From Bacterioplanes sanyensis (GTDB lineage: Bacteria; Pseudomonadota; Gammaproteobacteria; Pseudomonadales; Oceanobacteraceae): 64,000 nt of DNA. Below, piece by piece: positions 63,028 through 64,000 of this stretch. Numbering within the stretch: position 1 is the stretch's first letter; each line of letters begins with the position of its first letter. The DNA lies in contig NZ_BMYY01000005.1 in NCBI RefSeq assembly GCF_014652515.1, forward strand, positions 174,950-238,949. Direction: 5' to 3'. The position numbers and the translations under genes are program-made. A model generated the notes under the pieces. The model worked only from the letters and a program-made list of their open reading frames with translations. It searched no databases and had not been told where the DNA came from.

Positions 63028-63951
63028 TTATTTCTCCAAAGGATTGCGTGTGCGCACGGGGAAATTAAGCCGCAAGCTGTCGTCGGCCAACGGCGGTAGC
63101 TGTGACCAATCCTGATGTTCCACCAACCACTGGGGAATATAGCGGTTTTCAACCGTCACACGATAACCTAAGCGGTCGTAGGCCAAGGCTGCTAGGCCCA
63201 TTAGAGGCATTGACAATGCCGTATCTGGTGTCGCGATATCTGGGTCTTTTTTGTAGTACCGCTGATGCTGAAGCAGTGCGTTTTCTATCGCCTGGTTAAA
63301 ACGTGCCTCACCTTCTTCGAAGGCAATGGTGGCGATGACGTCTATCGGTGGCAATAAAAGTAGCTCGGCGCGGTCCAGCTTGGCTGGGTTGCCATCCAAG
63401 GTGCTGGGGCTGAATTGGCATTCCAACAAAGCATCGCGAATATCGTGCTGTAGCTGAAGCTTTCGATACAAAGCTGCAGTTGTCGTGAACATGGTGTCTT
63501 TGAATGAGGTCACAGACAATACGGTTTTAAAGTCTATGCTCATCAAAAAATCAATGGCCTTTTGATTACGCGTAACCCAAGCTGTTTGTAGCGCTCTAAA
63601 CCATTTTACCGCATCGGCAGTCTCTCCTTTCGCCCTGCCGTAGACTGGATGAACAGTTTCATCAAGCTCAAAATCAAACAGCTCACCGTCGTGCAATGGG
63701 CACTGAAACCAACCGAGAGAAAGCTGTTGCAAACGCCGCATAATATAGTAAGTGGTTTCCTTAGCAGGGTTGATATAGCACTCGCAGGCTAAGAAAACTC
63801 CGTAATCTCCGACCAAGTACTTTACCCATGGTTTGAACAATGGAAGTCTTCTCTCATAATCACCCAATTGGTCATCTATGTCGCTTTTCAAGGCGGGGAA
63901 GTTTTTCTGATAGTCCTCTTCAGTCAAAAGCGCTTGAATTGTTGTGGTCAA
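63028..63951 (-). CDS. Imm49 family immunity protein, 5' end cut by an IS element
   Basis: About 307 residues in the open frame. The body matches Imm49: YQKNFPALKSDIDDQLGDYE at the start, WFRALQTAWVTRNQKAIDFL in the middle and AIENALLQHQRYYKKD, SMPLMGLAALAYDRLGYRV, NRYIPQWLVEHQ at the end. Imm49 proteins protect cells against a cognate polymorphic or T6SS-delivered toxin. The only start-like codon (TTG, 63951) lies inside the terminal inverted repeat of an IS3-type element, so the first residues were lost or replaced and expression is uncertain. No toxin gene is present downstream. Confidence 0.72.
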   Translation of the reverse strand: MTTTIQALLTEEDYQKNFPALKSDIDDQLGDYERRLPLFKPWVKYLVGDYGVFLACECYINPAKETTYYIMRRLQQLSLGWFQCPLHDGELFDFELDETVHPVYGRAKGETADAVKWFRALQTAWVTRNQKAIDFLMSIDFKTVLSVTSFKDTMFTTTAALYRKLQLQHDIRDALLECQFSPSTLDGNPAKLDRAELLLLPPIDVIATIAFEEGEARFNQAIENALLQHQRYYKKDPDIATPDTALSMPLMGLAALAYDRLGYRVTVENRYIPQWLVEHQDWSQLPPLADDSLRLNFPVRTRNPLEK

Positions 63952-64000
63952 CCCAAACCGGACACTTTTCTAAGCACATTTTTCAAATTCAATCGGTGTT
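63943..64000 (-). mobile_element. Right end of an IS3-family insertion sequence
   Basis: On the minus strand the last transposase codons are followed by GTGTCCGGTTTGGGTTGACC and ACA, a typical IS3-group terminal inverted repeat ending in CA. The element boundary is at about 63943 and the rest lies beyond the window. It abuts the Imm49 coding sequence. Confidence 0.75.
63970..64000 (-). CDS. IS3-family transposase OrfB, C-terminal end only
   Basis: Ten codons in the minus strand spell TPIEFEKCA and a TAG stop at 63970. Endings of the type (S/T)PxEFE occur at the C-terminus of IS3 OrfB transposases (after HSALGYL). Partial gene; the catalytic DDE domain is outside the window. Confidence 0.7.
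   Translation of the reverse strand, partial: TPIEFEKCA

Overview
The window looks like a chromosomal segment of a mid-GC, probably marine gammaproteobacterium. The reasons are a CmoM-type tRNA methyltransferase, Mrp antiporter genes, RAYT-type (REP-associated) palindromes, fused indolepyruvate ferredoxin oxidoreductase and overall gene content. An Oceanospirillales-like host is my guess; no rRNA or other marker is present to prove it. I saw no tRNA, rRNA, CRISPR array or prophage.

Layout. (1) 1-198: the start of a DUF805 membrane protein on the minus strand. (2) 407-18741, minus strand: one continuous, tightly coupled gene string that reads giant 2034-residue lipoprotein - flp - rcpC - rcpA - cpaD-like - tadZ - tadA - tadB - tadC - tadD - tadE - tadF - tadG - TlpA-like thioredoxin - DUF4266 - DUF3570. 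This is a Tad (tight adherence) pilus locus with an unusual front gene and an unusual three-gene tail. The prepilin peptidase (TadV) is not in the window. (3) 18995-21277: a divergent lipoprotein of related N-terminal design. (4) 21510-27110: a seven-gene Mrp Na+/H+ antiporter operon. (5) 27174-31509: an S9 peptidase, an aspartate racemase-like protein and an MFS transporter. (6) 31832-34384: a convergent pair encoding an aerolysin-family pore-forming toxin and a secreted PI-PLC-like phospholipase with lectin-like segments. (7) 34598-41295: a molybdenum hydroxylase set (iorA/iorB-like, XdhC, MocA-like), with a solute-binding protein, an EamA transporter and a MOSC protein. (8) 41471-46043: an exported carotenoid-oxygenase-family protein, an FAD oxidase and a secreted protein with faint CrtC/AttH-like character. 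(9) 46095-51047: acyl-CoA synthetase, ketopantoate reductase, diguanylate cyclase, cmoM and DUF523. (10) 51197-52896: gene remnants and a small outer-membrane protein. (11) 53014-60355: leucine dehydrogenase plus indolepyruvate ferredoxin oxidoreductase with a divergent Lrp-type regulator, then LysE, AraC and GNAT genes. (12) 60694-64000: an accessory stretch with unknown secreted proteins, REP-like repeats, an Imm49 immunity gene and the end of an IS3-family element cutting into that gene.

The strongest candidates for undescribed biology are the Tad operon whose first gene is a giant repeat/Lcl-domain lipoprotein and whose last three genes are TlpA-DUF4266-DUF3570; the aerolysin/PI-PLC toxin pair, in which both partners plausibly target GPI-anchored proteins; and the exported carotenoid-oxygenase/FAD-oxidase operon. 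All starts below were chosen by reading ribosome binding sites and signal peptides by eye.
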